The notes: a model not told the origin generated them from the sequence alone. Numbered from the stretch's first letter, positions 1 to 9,970 are shown. The stretch: DNA of 64,000 bases from SAR202 cluster bacterium (GCA_022448725.1 JAKUTR010000008.1:4806-68805); one strand, 5' to 3'. Numbers and translations: made by a program.

Positions 1-397
1 TGGAAAACATCCTCGAATGATCCATCAACTGGAGAGACATTTGGGAAGCCTGTGCTAAGGGATATGCCTCAGTCAACGAAATCACAGCATGTCTTTCCCA
101 TAACGAATAACTAGCACCACCAGCCAAGTTGGTAGCTCCAGGACCCATGATTGAAACGCACACACCACATGTACCAGTCAGCTCGCCTGTAACCGCAGCT
201 GCCATAGCTGCGGTTGTTTCGTGTTGGACTAGCACAAAAGGGATATCAACTGACTTACAAGATTCAATGAGATCAATCGCACTACCACCGCCAGGTATTC
301 CAAACAAATAGGGCACGTCGTTACGCTTAAGCGTATCCGCGAAAACATCGCTGACTTTGGGATAATACTGGCGTTTAGCAGGAACGTTGGTAGACAC
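1..397 (-). CDS. ThDP-dependent acetolactate synthase-like enzyme, N-terminal part (cut by window edge)
   Basis: Translating the minus strand from a GTG at 397 gives an open frame to the window edge (132 codons, no stop). It shows the start of the Pyr domain of thiamine-diphosphate enzymes: a GIPGGG turn near residue 36, then VQHETTAAMAAA near residue 58, where the Glu after His is the residue that activates the ThDP aminopyrimidine, then IMGPGATNL. This pattern fits the acetolactate synthase / benzoylformate decarboxylase superfamily; the substrate cannot be told from this fragment. GAGGT lies 4 bases before the GTG, which supports this start. The FAD/ThDP domains lie outside the window. Confidence 0.85.
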   Translation of the reverse strand, partial: MSTNVPAKRQYYPKVSDVFADTLKRNDVPYLFGIPGGGSAIDLIESCKSVDIPFVLVQHETTAAMAAAVTGELTGTCGVCVSIMGPGATNLAGGASYSLWERHAVISLTEAYPLAQASQMSLQLMDHSRMFS

Positions 398-477
398 GTT
401 AACCTCAATCAGAGCAAAGTGAGGCTAATTTCTTTCCAAACAATCTGTCAAGCTAAATGGTTATAACAGTCAGGGGA

Positions 478-1440
478 TTACGGTAGTGCTGGAACAAAAG
501 TCTCTGGGTAGACCGGCACGAAACCGCGTGGCTCCCAATCAGGCACAGTATCCGTCGCTTCAGAACTAGTAAGGCGAACAGTTTCTTGCGTATCAAATTT
601 GACAACCTGGATGTCCCAACCACCGCCATCGGAAGTCTGAATACCATAAGCAATCCATTCACCATCTGGTGACCATGAGGGTCTGTCATAAGGTGAACCA
701 GACGCTACGGGATATAACCTCCGGAATCGAAATCCATCTATCTGAGATGTATATAGATTACGGGTGAAAGCAGTACGCTCTTGGTGATTGGAGATCATTG
801 CCAATCGCTTCCCTTTCGGGGCCCAGTCCAGGTGTCCAACAAAAAAGTCGTCGAAAAAAACATCGTTACTTATGATACGGTCCCCTTCGGTCCCATCATG
901 TTTCATCACCCAAACACCCCTATCGTCCTGGTAAGCAAGTTTATCGCCCTTTGAATTCCACGTTGGGTATCTTGAGTTTAAAATACTGCCACTAAAATCT
1001 TTGGCATCTGTCCCGTCTGGATTCATCATCCAGATACTAAGCTTCCCACGGCGGTCGGAGGAAAACGCTATCTTCTTGCCATCTGGTGACCAAGACGGCC
1101 AAAGGTCCTTACCTGGATCATTGGTAAGACGGGTCTGGTTACTACCATCCGCATTCATTACATATATCTCGAGGTTCCCATCGCGGTCAGACTGAAACAG
1201 AATCTGAGATCCGTCGGGTGACCACGCGGGGTAGGTGTCCAAACCTACGGTAGCTGTCAAGTTTGTAATGTTCTGACCATCAGCATCCATCACATAGACA
1301 TCCCAATCCCCATTCCTATCAGATGCGAACGCAATTCGTGAGATAGTCGAATTATCAGGCGTAGGGGTTGCTTGAGGATCGCTTTCAGAGCAAGCAATGG
1401 CAACAAATAAAGTGCTGACGATGAGAGTGCGGAGCACCAT
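478..1440 (-). CDS. TolB-like WD40/PD40 beta-propeller lipoprotein
   Basis: A 320-residue exported protein. Residues 1-17 form a short signal peptide ending in a lipobox (FVAIAC), so it is probably lipid-anchored on the outer face of the membrane. The rest is at least six PD40-type blades, each with the form IAFxSDRxGxWDVYVMxADG or SPDGxxIxFxSDR, typical of the TolB C-terminal propeller. There is no TolB N-terminal domain. It is the last gene of the ABC operon, 8 bases after the DUF4340 gene, so it may bind the exported substrate or the complex on the outside. That role is inference. Function otherwise unknown. Confidence 0.8.
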   Translation of the reverse strand: MVLRTLIVSTLFVAIACSESDPQATPTPDNSTISRIAFASDRNGDWDVYVMDADGQNITNLTATVGLDTYPAWSPDGSQILFQSDRDGNLEIYVMNADGSNQTRLTNDPGKDLWPSWSPDGKKIAFSSDRRGKLSIWMMNPDGTDAKDFSGSILNSRYPTWNSKGDKLAYQDDRGVWVMKHDGTEGDRIISNDVFFDDFFVGHLDWAPKGKRLAMISNHQERTAFTRNLYTSQIDGFRFRRLYPVASGSPYDRPSWSPDGEWIAYGIQTSDGGGWDIQVVKFDTQETVRLTSSEATDTVPDWEPRGFVPVYPETFVPALP

Positions 1441-1448
1441 AATTAAAC

Positions 1449-2435
1449 CTACTGCGTGGGACTCGGAACGTCTACCTCGACTACAAAGTCCGCGATCTTT
1501 TTGAGCACATGAATTGCCAAGTCATCTTCTAGGATATACGCATAGGCCTGATCAGAACGCTTTACGAAAAAACCACCCTCATCACGTCTCATAAATAGAA
1601 CGCGTGCTGATCGCGAAGTCGATCCCGGACGGACATCAAGCTCCAGAGTGATGTCAGCAATACTGAAATCAAGCCTACTTACTTCATCTTCAGTTGGAAA
1701 ATCACTAGCGACGAGCATTTCTAGATATTGGAGTAGTTCGACCATTACCTGTGAGTCAGCAGGTTCCTTATTAAACTGACCTCCTGTTAGCGTCCAGACG
1801 GAATTGTTAAGTTCTAACTCAAATTCCTCATCGGAGTAACGGAATCGAACAACCTGAATCTCGTCCCTCGGAATTTCTGCGATAATCGGGTTACGCCAAA
1901 ATTTCGGGTCTGTTGGAAACCTGTCAGGGAAATCGCAGAATATACCAAATACATCGTCCGAGTCCGGTCGGCGGAGAAAGCAAGTCCTGACGAACACCGT
2001 CCAGGGCGTTATCATCCTCTCCCCAATAGGCGCAAACTGCTGATCCCCGATAAAAAACTCATCCACAAGTTCGTCATCTTTCCAAAACTCGACGAAGGTA
2101 CCATTCTCAGCCGCAACACCCATAATTGAATGATTCTCTGGGTTTCTAGCGATCAGTTCTGCTTTCTGGAACATTGCCGTTGTTGCCCACATGTCTTCAA
2201 ATCGGTTTCGGACTACTGGATACTGGCCTACTCGCCATTCCCCTCCAACCTTGTCCACTACAGTTTCAAATTCGTTATTTCTAATGACTACCCTATCCAA
2301 AGAAGTCTCTGTTAACTCGGGCACGTCGGAAATAATCACGCTTTCAGACTGAAACGTGATCGCCCTACCTGCCAGCGCCACAACGGCGATGGCGACTAAA
2401 ACGCCAACGACGACTGCTAGCTGTCTATTTCCCAC
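1449..2435 (-). CDS. DUF4340-domain membrane-anchored protein
   Basis: A 328-residue protein with one N-terminal membrane segment (about residues 5-25) and a large outside portion with the repeated pattern of DUF4340 (VVIRNNEFETVV..GGEWRV, then VVRFRY..EEFELELNNSVWTL). Families of this type sit directly beside GldG-like ABC auxiliary proteins in many phyla; their molecular role is not known. It starts with GTG and overlaps the end of the upstream permease gene by 11 bases, so translation is probably coupled. It likely forms part of a membrane complex with the two ABC genes upstream. Confidence 0.75.
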   Translation of the reverse strand: MGNRQLAVVVGVLVAIAVVALAGRAITFQSESVIISDVPELTETSLDRVVIRNNEFETVVDKVGGEWRVGQYPVVRNRFEDMWATTAMFQKAELIARNPENHSIMGVAAENGTFVEFWKDDELVDEFFIGDQQFAPIGERMITPWTVFVRTCFLRRPDSDDVFGIFCDFPDRFPTDPKFWRNPIIAEIPRDEIQVVRFRYSDEEFELELNNSVWTLTGGQFNKEPADSQVMVELLQYLEMLVASDFPTEDEVSRLDFSIADITLELDVRPGSTSRSARVLFMRRDEGGFFVKRSDQAYAYILEDDLAIHVLKKIADFVVEVDVPSPTQ

Positions 2436-4701
2436 TTACGTACACCTTTCTCGTCCCATTCCTCCGAACCAAGAATCGAGCTAATCCCAGTAAAACAATC
2501 AGTGCGGGCACACCTATGATGTTGGCGTACTGAACAATGTTTTTGTGAGTATCCGAAGTGAACACTAGAGGACGAAAAACCTCACCTTTACCACGGATAG
2601 TTGCGAGAGCATCCTCTTGCATTAACCAGTCCATCCAGTTCAGAGCAAGCAACTGATGCTGAGAGTAACGCTGAGCCATCTGCTCGGTAATCCAGTCAGA
2701 GTCAGTCGCAACTATCATACGGAATACATTTTCTGGATCAATCTCACATGTCGCATGGAGTGGCGGACAGCGAGTGCCTGTCACTGCGACAGCCAAATGG
2801 CGCTCTCTAAGAGGGCTATCGGCAAGCTCAACAAGACGTGGCGACCGCGGTGACAAATCTTCGAACTCTAAATCCACGCCGGCTGTCTCAAAGGTCGTCA
2901 GTAACGGAGTCACTTCAATCTCCCCAACCTCGTCCGATATTCTGTTAGTGATATCGATCGAACTCGCCCAAGGCATAATTACTCCAGCAACACCTCCAGA
3001 GATGTTGGATTCTGCCGTAGGCACTTGCACCCAATACGGGTAGGGCAAATTTACAGCACCATAAGAGGACGCGAAAGCAAGGGTCTCGTGCGCTTGTGTA
3101 TCGAAAACTACATCTGTGCCAATATCAATCCCATAACTCTTTAGCCAATCAATCATCACCTGATTGTTGGGTGTTCCCCGCAACCTCTGTTGATCGATGA
3201 GTACGGGGTCCAGTAGAAGCAGAACCTTGCCACCATCAGCAAGGAATTCGTCAATCTCGTTCACAATATCTGGAAACATTTCCTTATTGGGCCCAGGGAT
3301 AACAAGAACATCCAAGCCCCGGCCCGTTGCGTCTAGGACACCTTGAGACACATAATCAAACTCATCAACATAATATTGACGCTCAAGCTGATCACGCCAA
3401 CTCTGTAATTCCGCATCACGGCGTTTCTCGCCATGTCCGTACATCATTCCAATCGTCCGTTCTTCCTTCTGAGTCATACGGAAAATATCTCCGGCAACTC
3501 GTTGTTCTAGACCATTAACTGTATCGACAAAAGGGATCACTTCCTGCTTATTCGCATAAGTTATACCCATTCCCAAATAACCCAATTTGACCTGAAACTC
3601 GCCCTGGCTCGCGATGTTAAATTCAATTGGTCTGACAAAACTCTCATCGGCTTTCGCTGCTGCGTCGTCACTGGAGTCAGCCTTGATTTTTTCAACCCAA
3701 ACTTTGTCACCACCAGCGGAGGATAGATCGTCAACAAAATCTGTGACATCGCGCGTCGCTAGAGCTATCTGAACCGGAGGGTCTTCGGAGGTAAACAGTT
3801 TAATCCTCACTAGGTCATCTATCCCTCCAAGGAGGTCTTTAGTAGCAGAGTCTAACGTGTAAAGCCGACGCTCAGTGAGATCTATGCGACCTTGAATTGA
3901 ACTTCCAAACCACCCGACTAACAGGCTTATGAGAACCAGTGCCCCAACACCCACTTGAAGGTTACGGTATAGAGGAGACCTATGGCTAACACTCTTGCCA
4001 CGAATCATTAGATAGGTCGCACTAAGAAAAGTTGAAATCAGTGCTACAAAATAGAGTATATCTCTGAGATCCAGCACGCCGCGTGCAATCGAACTGAAAT
4101 GAGTTAGAGGGCTGAGATCCTGGATTAATACAGCTGCTCTAGACGGAACAGCCAGCGTGATAATTGGTAGACCAGCGATTATCAGGGCTCCCACGATAAA
4201 AAGCCCTACTATCAGAGATACCATTTGATTCCGAGTCAGACTGGAGGTAAATAAGCCAATCGAAACAAAGGATGCCACCATCAAGAACGTACCCAGGTAC
4301 TGGGCAACTACCGCACCAATATCTAAATTCCCAGCGGTCTGTAACCCTATGGGGATTCCAATAGTCGCGACTACTGCAACGCCTACAAACGAGAAGCCTG
4401 CAATGAATTTTGCAGCTATAACTTGCCATACCTTTAGAGGGTGCGTGAGCAAGGATTCTAGTGTCCCATCACGCTGCTCCTCAGATACAAGCCGCATCGT
4501 GGCAGCCGGGACAAATAAGGCAAGAAGAACCGGCAGTAGGAACGCGAAAATTGCTCGTAGGGAGGCTTCTGGATTAACTAACAGTTCACGGAAACCTAAA
4601 CCTGAAATAAGCGCCACGAAGATCACTAACAATATGTACCCCGTGGGCTGATCGAAATAGCCTCGGAGATCTTTCTTTACAACAGCAACGATTGAACTCA
4701 C
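2425..4701 (-). CDS. ABC transporter permease fused to GldG-like auxiliary domain
   Basis: A 758-residue fusion. Residues 1-240 are an ABC-2 permease with about six membrane segments, including the conserved region around LVSEEQRDGTLESLL. A further membrane segment near residue 250 leads into the ABC_transp_aux (GldG) domain, with the LYTLDSATKDLL and RIKLFTSEDPP motifs and a Rossmann-like LDVLVIPGPNKEM / KVLLLLDPV section; the final membrane segment is near residue 730. In Flavobacterium the permease (GldF) and auxiliary protein (GldG) are separate polypeptides; here they are one. The gap to the ATPase gene is 7 bases. The substrate is unknown; I do not infer gliding. Confidence 0.82.
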   Translation of the reverse strand: MSSIVAVVKKDLRGYFDQPTGYILLVIFVALISGLGFRELLVNPEASLRAIFAFLLPVLLALFVPAATMRLVSEEQRDGTLESLLTHPLKVWQVIAAKFIAGFSFVGVAVVATIGIPIGLQTAGNLDIGAVVAQYLGTFLMVASFVSIGLFTSSLTRNQMVSLIVGLFIVGALIIAGLPIITLAVPSRAAVLIQDLSPLTHFSSIARGVLDLRDILYFVALISTFLSATYLMIRGKSVSHRSPLYRNLQVGVGALVLISLLVGWFGSSIQGRIDLTERRLYTLDSATKDLLGGIDDLVRIKLFTSEDPPVQIALATRDVTDFVDDLSSAGGDKVWVEKIKADSSDDAAAKADESFVRPIEFNIASQGEFQVKLGYLGMGITYANKQEVIPFVDTVNGLEQRVAGDIFRMTQKEERTIGMMYGHGEKRRDAELQSWRDQLERQYYVDEFDYVSQGVLDATGRGLDVLVIPGPNKEMFPDIVNEIDEFLADGGKVLLLLDPVLIDQQRLRGTPNNQVMIDWLKSYGIDIGTDVVFDTQAHETLAFASSYGAVNLPYPYWVQVPTAESNISGGVAGVIMPWASSIDITNRISDEVGEIEVTPLLTTFETAGVDLEFEDLSPRSPRLVELADSPLRERHLAVAVTGTRCPPLHATCEIDPENVFRMIVATDSDWITEQMAQRYSQHQLLALNWMDWLMQEDALATIRGKGEVFRPLVFTSDTHKNIVQYANIIGVPALIVLLGLARFLVRRNGTRKVYVSGK

Positions 4702-4708
4702 GCCGCGA

Positions 4709-5755
4709 TTACTCCTGCTCTTGGTTTAGGTCAGATGGTGTGTCAGAGGATGTACTATTATCGGCTTCGTCCGAGATTTCGTCCCGAGTTAGAGTAGCAA
4801 AGAGTTCCGATAAACTAACGTCCTCTTCATGTAGTTCCCACAACATCCAATCATGTTGCTTGACCAGTTTGTACAACTCCGGCCTGATGTCCATATCAGG
4901 ATCGGTGGCGGTTATGTGATAGCGGCCTCGACCATTGGACTGTCCAACAGGTGCAACATCCCTGACTATGTCCATAGCTTCAACTGCGGATCGAACTCCA
5001 TTACCCTCGACTTCAAGCACGAAGTATGATTGGCTTCTAGCGCGTCCGCGTAATTCCGCAGGTGTGCCCTCCTCTACAATAACGCCTTTACGAATTATTA
5101 AAAGGCGATCACATACCTCTTCTACCTCCTGAAGCACATGGGTGCTCAGCATAACCGTTCGTTCCGTACCCATCTTTCGGATAAGCTCACGGATAGGAAC
5201 CCGCTGGTTAGGATCCAAGCCTTCTGTAGGTTCGTCCATAATCAAAATTTTAGGTTGATGAAGAATAGCTCCCGCCAAACCCGTACGCTGTCGGTAACCT
5301 TTGGAGCAGGTACTTATCGGCTTATAAAAAACCTCCTCAATACCTGTCTCTGTAACAGCCATCTCGAGGTTAGCTTTACGATCAGCCTTGGTTAGCCCCC
5401 GTAGGTCAGCAACATAGTTAAGGTATTGATGCACAAGGAGATCACCGTAGAGAGGATTATTCTCTGGTAAGTATCCAATCATCCCTCTCGTCGCCTTGTC
5501 AGCCTTCTGATTGTCGATACCTTCGATTTGTATGGTCCCAGTGTCCGGGGTGTAATAAGAAGTTATTAGACGCATGGTCGTGCTTTTCCCAGAACCGTTG
5601 GGACCAAGAAAACCGATCACTTCACCTCTGTGAACGTCAAAGCTGACGTTATTCACAGCTATATTTGATCCAAATTGCTTCGTGACCCCGCGTGCGGAAA
5701 TCGATATGCCCTGATCTGATTGCTTACCAGACTTATTTTCCTCGTTCTTTGGCAT
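4709..5755 (-). CDS. ABC transporter ATP-binding protein (GldA/NatA-like)
   Basis: First gene of the operon, 348 residues. It has a full ABC ATPase core: Walker A (GPNGSGKST, about residue 53), Q-loop (GYLPENNPLYGDL), signature (CSKGYRQR, where the usual Leu is Cys), Walker B (ILIMDEPTEGLDP) and the H-loop His in MLSTHVLQE. About 110 residues follow the core, including a DUF4162-like segment and an acidic, Ser/Asp-rich end. It would drive the fused permease encoded next. ABC-2 systems of this class export molecules or act mechanically in the envelope. The ATG at 5755 is preceded by a purine-rich AAGGG. Confidence 0.88.
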   Translation of the reverse strand: MPKNEENKSGKQSDQGISISARGVTKQFGSNIAVNNVSFDVHRGEVIGFLGPNGSGKSTTMRLITSYYTPDTGTIQIEGIDNQKADKATRGMIGYLPENNPLYGDLLVHQYLNYVADLRGLTKADRKANLEMAVTETGIEEVFYKPISTCSKGYRQRTGLAGAILHQPKILIMDEPTEGLDPNQRVPIRELIRKMGTERTVMLSTHVLQEVEEVCDRLLIIRKGVIVEEGTPAELRGRARSQSYFVLEVEGNGVRSAVEAMDIVRDVAPVGQSNGRGRYHITATDPDMDIRPELYKLVKQHDWMLWELHEEDVSLSELFATLTRDEISDEADNSTSSDTPSDLNQEQE

Positions 5756-5892
5756 AAACCCTTATCCCCTGGCGTTGTCGGCTAGTCAATTCCCCGGAAA
5801 GCAACAGTTGTCTTATCCATTTAACGAAACCATTAACCGTCGAGTTAGTTCATAACCTCACGCCCGTCCGACTAACACTCCACAAGCAAAGA

Positions 5893-5922
5893 ATGCTACA
5901 TACCAGCCCTTGGAGGCGTCAA
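5893..5922 (-). promoter_or_regulatory. Candidate promoter of the ABC operon
   Basis: On the minus strand TTGACG (5922-5917) and TAGCAT (5898-5893) are separated by 18 bases, a fair sigma70-like match, in the 238-base gap upstream of the ATPase gene. It would give a leader of roughly 130 bases. The rest of the gap shows nothing I can name. Weak call from pattern only. Confidence 0.3.
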
Positions 5923-5993
5923 GGTATCCAGAAGCCTTGAAACAAACAACTGTTGCCGCAGTCAATAACAACAATAGGGTTCACTGGAATGTT

Positions 5994-8300
5994 TCACTGG
6001 GATATTGCTGAAGCACCCGCGCTAGAGATGATTCTGTCTGAAACCGCTCCAGGTGACATCGGTAAATCTACCATTCTCCCTCCTATAGCTCTGGATACAG
6101 CATTCGCAACAGCAGCTAATGGGGGAACGATCCCCGCCTCGCCTACGCCTCTAACGCCATATGGATGGCCTGGATTTGGCACCTCCACGATTACTGGCTC
6201 TATCATGGGTAGGTCGTTGGCAACAGGCATACGGTAGTCAAGTAGTGTTGCATTTACCATATGACCCTCAACGGACATATAATATTCTTCGTTCAGCGCC
6301 CATCCAATACCTTGGGCGGCTCCACCTTGTATTTGTCCTTCGACATAGCTCGGGTGTATTGCCTTCCCTGCATCCTGAAAAGCAGTACAACGTGATATCG
6401 TAGTTTTCCCGGTCTCAGGATCTACTGAAACATCCACAATCATAGCAGCGTAAGCCCTAGCTGCACCCGTGGATGTGACGTTAGCACGACCAACAATTGG
6501 TCCCCCCGTCTGGTTGGCATCCTTTGCTACGTCACTAAAGGATAGTGTGAGCTCGGGGTTACTTAGATGATGCACGCTCCCATCCCTGTAAACAATTTCA
6601 TCAGATGAAACATCCCACGTTATTGCAACACGCTCAACTATCTGTTTCTTGACATCCAAAGCGGCCTGATAAGCTGCAAACCCCGACTTGAAGGTAACGC
6701 TGCTACCTCCAGTATTGGACGTGAAACCGATCGAGTCAGTATCGGCCACATGAGGCAAGATGTCAGTTATTGAGATACCCAACTCCTCAGCAAATTGTTG
6801 AGAAATCGATGTACGTGTCCCACCAATATCAACAGATCCTTCTACTAACGCTACTTTACCGTTAGGCAACACATTAGCCACTACGCAAGCAGGCCCAGCA
6901 CCATTTCCCCACGAGCCAAAAGCGACACCTCTGCCTACATACTCGCCCTCCAATGATGAGCGGTAATGTGGATGTCTCTTAACAGCCTCCATAGTTTCAA
7001 TAGCGCCTATTGAGGGATGAACGGTCCCATTGGCCATCCTTGTCCCCTCCTTAGCCGCATTCTTAAGACGTAATTCAACGGGGTCGACGTTAAGTTCATC
7101 TGCGATTTCGTCAATGACACATTCTGCAGCGAAAGCACCGATCGGTGCTCCAGGCGCTCGGTAGGCAGCTGTGCTGGGCTTATTGTCGACGACGTCAAAA
7201 CTATCGATTAAGAGATTGGGAATATCGTAAGGAGAAAACATAGAAGTTGCCGCCCCGTTATGTGATGAGCCGGGGTACGCTCCTGCCTCGAAAGCTATGT
7301 AGCCTTGGCCCGCCACGATATTACCATCGTTCGTGACGCCAACCTTGATCTTCGTGTAACTACCTGAGGTGGGTCCCGTTGCCTCCAAAACATCCGCGCG
7401 TGACATGGTGATCTTTACAGGTTTCAAGGCTTTCTTTGATAAAAGGGCCGCTATAGGTTCCAGATAAGCCCGGAGCTTACCTCCGAACCCACCTCCTATT
7501 TCAAGAGGCACTACCTTAATATCTGAGATGGGAAGATCGAGGATACGTGCAATCTGGTCCCGCATACCAAACTGGCCTTGACTACTGTTCCAAACCGTCA
7601 ACCGACCATCTTCACCCCAAATAGCAGTGCAAGTCTGGGGTTCAATATACCCTTGATGGACCATCGCAGTGCGGAATTCCCGTTCGATCACAACGTCGGC
7701 ACTGGCAAAACCTTCGGTAACACTGCCCAACTCTTGCTGGGAGTGTCCTGCAACATTGGTTCCCGTTATATTCTCAAAACCTAGGCTCTCTGGCGCGACC
7801 ATATCATCATGTAAAACAGGAGCGCCGTCACGCATAGCATCCTCAACGTTGGTTACTGCAGGAAGCTCATCATATTCTACTTCAATGAGACCGAGTGCCT
7901 CTTCTGCTGCGTGAGGATTAGTCGCAGCGAGTGCCGCTACGCAGTGCCCCTTATGGAGAACCTTATCTGAAGCCAATACTGACGTGGCCAAGTACCTAAG
8001 ACTTATAACAAGATCTTCGCCCACCTGGGTTAGTCGATCATCGGTCCATGGGAGATCAGTATGTGTAACAACAGCGAGTACCTCCGGATGCGCCTCAGCC
8101 TTGCTCGTATCTAACCGCTTTATCTGAGCATGCGCGTGGGGACTGCGAAGAATCTTGCCATAGACCAGTCCGGGAGGATGGATATCCGCCCCATAAATGG
8201 CTTTACCCGTAACTTTATCGACTCCATCATGCCGAATTGGACGCTTACCAACGGTTTTATACGGTTGGCTACTTATTGGTGGATCAGTTAGTGTTGCCAT
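5994..8300 (-). CDS. Molybdopterin-binding subunit of a xanthine dehydrogenase / CoxL-type hydroxylase
   Basis: A 768-residue large subunit of the molybdenum hydroxylase family. The N-terminal a/b hammerhead domain runs from about residue 20 (VTGKAIYGADI) to 125; the molybdopterin domain has GGGFGGK near residue 270, AYRAPGAP near residue 380 and the active-site Glu in GVGEAGIVPPL near residue 733. The AYRAPGAP loop is neither the AYRCSFR of form I CO dehydrogenase nor the usual AYRGAGR of form II, so the substrate is open. The FAD and [2Fe-2S] subunits normally encoded next to it are absent here. GAGGTG lies 5 bases before the ATG. Confidence 0.88.
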   Translation of the reverse strand: MATLTDPPISSQPYKTVGKRPIRHDGVDKVTGKAIYGADIHPPGLVYGKILRSPHAHAQIKRLDTSKAEAHPEVLAVVTHTDLPWTDDRLTQVGEDLVISLRYLATSVLASDKVLHKGHCVAALAATNPHAAEEALGLIEVEYDELPAVTNVEDAMRDGAPVLHDDMVAPESLGFENITGTNVAGHSQQELGSVTEGFASADVVIEREFRTAMVHQGYIEPQTCTAIWGEDGRLTVWNSSQGQFGMRDQIARILDLPISDIKVVPLEIGGGFGGKLRAYLEPIAALLSKKALKPVKITMSRADVLEATGPTSGSYTKIKVGVTNDGNIVAGQGYIAFEAGAYPGSSHNGAATSMFSPYDIPNLLIDSFDVVDNKPSTAAYRAPGAPIGAFAAECVIDEIADELNVDPVELRLKNAAKEGTRMANGTVHPSIGAIETMEAVKRHPHYRSSLEGEYVGRGVAFGSWGNGAGPACVVANVLPNGKVALVEGSVDIGGTRTSISQQFAEELGISITDILPHVADTDSIGFTSNTGGSSVTFKSGFAAYQAALDVKKQIVERVAITWDVSSDEIVYRDGSVHHLSNPELTLSFSDVAKDANQTGGPIVGRANVTSTGAARAYAAMIVDVSVDPETGKTTISRCTAFQDAGKAIHPSYVEGQIQGGAAQGIGWALNEEYYMSVEGHMVNATLLDYRMPVANDLPMIEPVIVEVPNPGHPYGVRGVGEAGIVPPLAAVANAVSRAIGGRMVDLPMSPGAVSDRIISSAGASAISQ

Positions 8301-8464
8301 TAGGGCACCTCTTTATTTAACGGGACAAACCCAATCTAAAAAATCAAGTCCACTTAATCCTCTGGGATGTCAATGTGGATAGTCAATTTATTTACTAGTT
8401 TCCCAGTTCAAAGCAAACCTGGTAGATTGCAACCCTACCCAGCAGAGAACCTGCCAACGATTCA

Positions 8465-9895
8465 TCAAACTACCCTAGGGATCAAATGAGGGGGGCGCTG
8501 AAGAACAGTCATACTAGCATCTACTCCTAACTCCGACTGAGCTGCAGCAATAGCTTCCTCCACTGTAGGGAATGCTTCGAACCCCAACCGAGCAGCGACA
8601 TCAAAGTCCTTCACCCCAGCGAAATAAATTCGTTTCAAGTGTCTACGCGGCATCAAGGTACTGTTCCACATAAAGAACGGATGCGCTCCGTGGTAAGCAT
8701 ATCCGTACCTATAGCCGTGGATGTATTCCGGCCGGTGAGCAAAATCGTCTACATAATTCTCCCAAAGCCAGTATGGATCCCTTTCCTGGGTAAGTAGGCG
8801 TTCGTAGAATTCAATGTACGGGGAGAATCTCCGTTGGTCGAAGGTCGTATTCAGCGGGTGGGCAATAATAGCTATACCCCCCTCTCGAACCAAGGGCTGG
8901 TTTTGAAACTGCATTACGGTGTTAGCCAGCGCTTGATTAGTCACAAGAATCGGATTCATTACCGAAAATTTCGAGTAGCACTCATTGTTATCGACACCAG
9001 CAAGTAGAATATCCGTTTGCCCTTCGACGTCGACTTTTAGTTGGTCATCCATTGCTTGTAACGTGTGTTCGTGGACTTCAGCCACGCCTCCACCAAACAA
9101 AGCTATCATTCGCTTCTCGTGCTGGTTGTCATAAACACTCTCAATGGTGAATATCCGTCGTCCTTTTTTCTCTAGGTACTTTTCTATTACCGCTCCTTGT
9201 TCCCACACAAGCTTCTTGAAAGAAGAGTTCTTCGGATCATCCACTGACTGTCCAGTAGCAGCAGGAAACGGGCGATGGTGATGTCTAATACTCCGGAAAG
9301 TGCCGAGCCCAACAGCTGTAGATTTCCAGCCCCCATTGAAGGGAGCCCACATCGTGTTGAGGTATATAAACTGATCAGATTCGACAATGGCACGATTCAC
9401 TTCAACATCCCAATTTCGGTGTGTGTAGCCAAGGTGAATTAACTGATCAGGATCTTCAGCATCATGGGCATAAAGCTGGTTATACCCGAACTGCATAATG
9501 ATCTTACGACCGAGGAAAGTTTCCATCTCAACACGGGTGAGTTTACGATGCAACCCTTGGGCAAGAAGCAAGGTAATATTACTCAGTTGCACTCCAGCTT
9601 TAAGCAATTCTTCCAAAATGATCTCGATAGCAATCTGCCGGAAGTCAGTGTGCTTTGTGCGGAAGTAAGCACCCGCTGCATCATCAAATGCAATCGTCAC
9701 TTTGGAGCTAGAACTTACCAAGGATGGCAACGGTTCGTGCGCAATCGGATTATGAAGTACTTCCCTAACAGCGCTAGCTATATCTGTAATTGGAGGCTTC
9801 GCCGGATTCCCAGCCACCGTACGCGCGTGCTCAGGAATCTGGACAGAAAGTTGCCCGTTTGCATACGCAATCCGCTCTGTTCTATTACTATCCAT
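8465..9895 (-). CDS. LarA-like nickel-pincer family protein (DUF2088)
   Basis: A 476-residue homologue of lactate racemase LarA. Visible family landmarks are LLLAQGLHRKLT (His116, in the position of the LarA catalytic His108), GGWKS (Lys191, position of the Lys that carries the pincer cofactor) and IRHHH (about 204-207, metal-ligand region). The segment around residues 180-190 reads TMWAPFNGGWK and lacks the PH..AG motif that supplies a second catalytic His in LarA, so the reaction may differ from lactate racemization. No larB, larC or larE cofactor genes are in the window. It sits upstream of the molybdenum hydroxylase gene (164-base gap) and may be co-transcribed. Confidence 0.75.
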   Translation of the reverse strand: MDSNRTERIAYANGQLSVQIPEHARTVAGNPAKPPITDIASAVREVLHNPIAHEPLPSLVSSSSKVTIAFDDAAGAYFRTKHTDFRQIAIEIILEELLKAGVQLSNITLLLAQGLHRKLTRVEMETFLGRKIIMQFGYNQLYAHDAEDPDQLIHLGYTHRNWDVEVNRAIVESDQFIYLNTMWAPFNGGWKSTAVGLGTFRSIRHHHRPFPAATGQSVDDPKNSSFKKLVWEQGAVIEKYLEKKGRRIFTIESVYDNQHEKRMIALFGGGVAEVHEHTLQAMDDQLKVDVEGQTDILLAGVDNNECYSKFSVMNPILVTNQALANTVMQFQNQPLVREGGIAIIAHPLNTTFDQRRFSPYIEFYERLLTQERDPYWLWENYVDDFAHRPEYIHGYRYGYAYHGAHPFFMWNSTLMPRRHLKRIYFAGVKDFDVAARLGFEAFPTVEEAIAAAQSELGVDASMTVLQRPPHLIPRVV

Positions 9896-9970
9896 AATCT
9901 TTACCCAATGCCACCAATCAATGCAATATGATAAGAGATATTAGCCGGGGCAGCGACTTCTTAATCTCGG

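Noticed and set aside
478-5755. Evidence for gliding motility
   Set aside because: GldA/F/G-like and DUF4340 genes occur widely in non-gliding bacteria; no gldJ, gldK-N or sprA-type gene is here.
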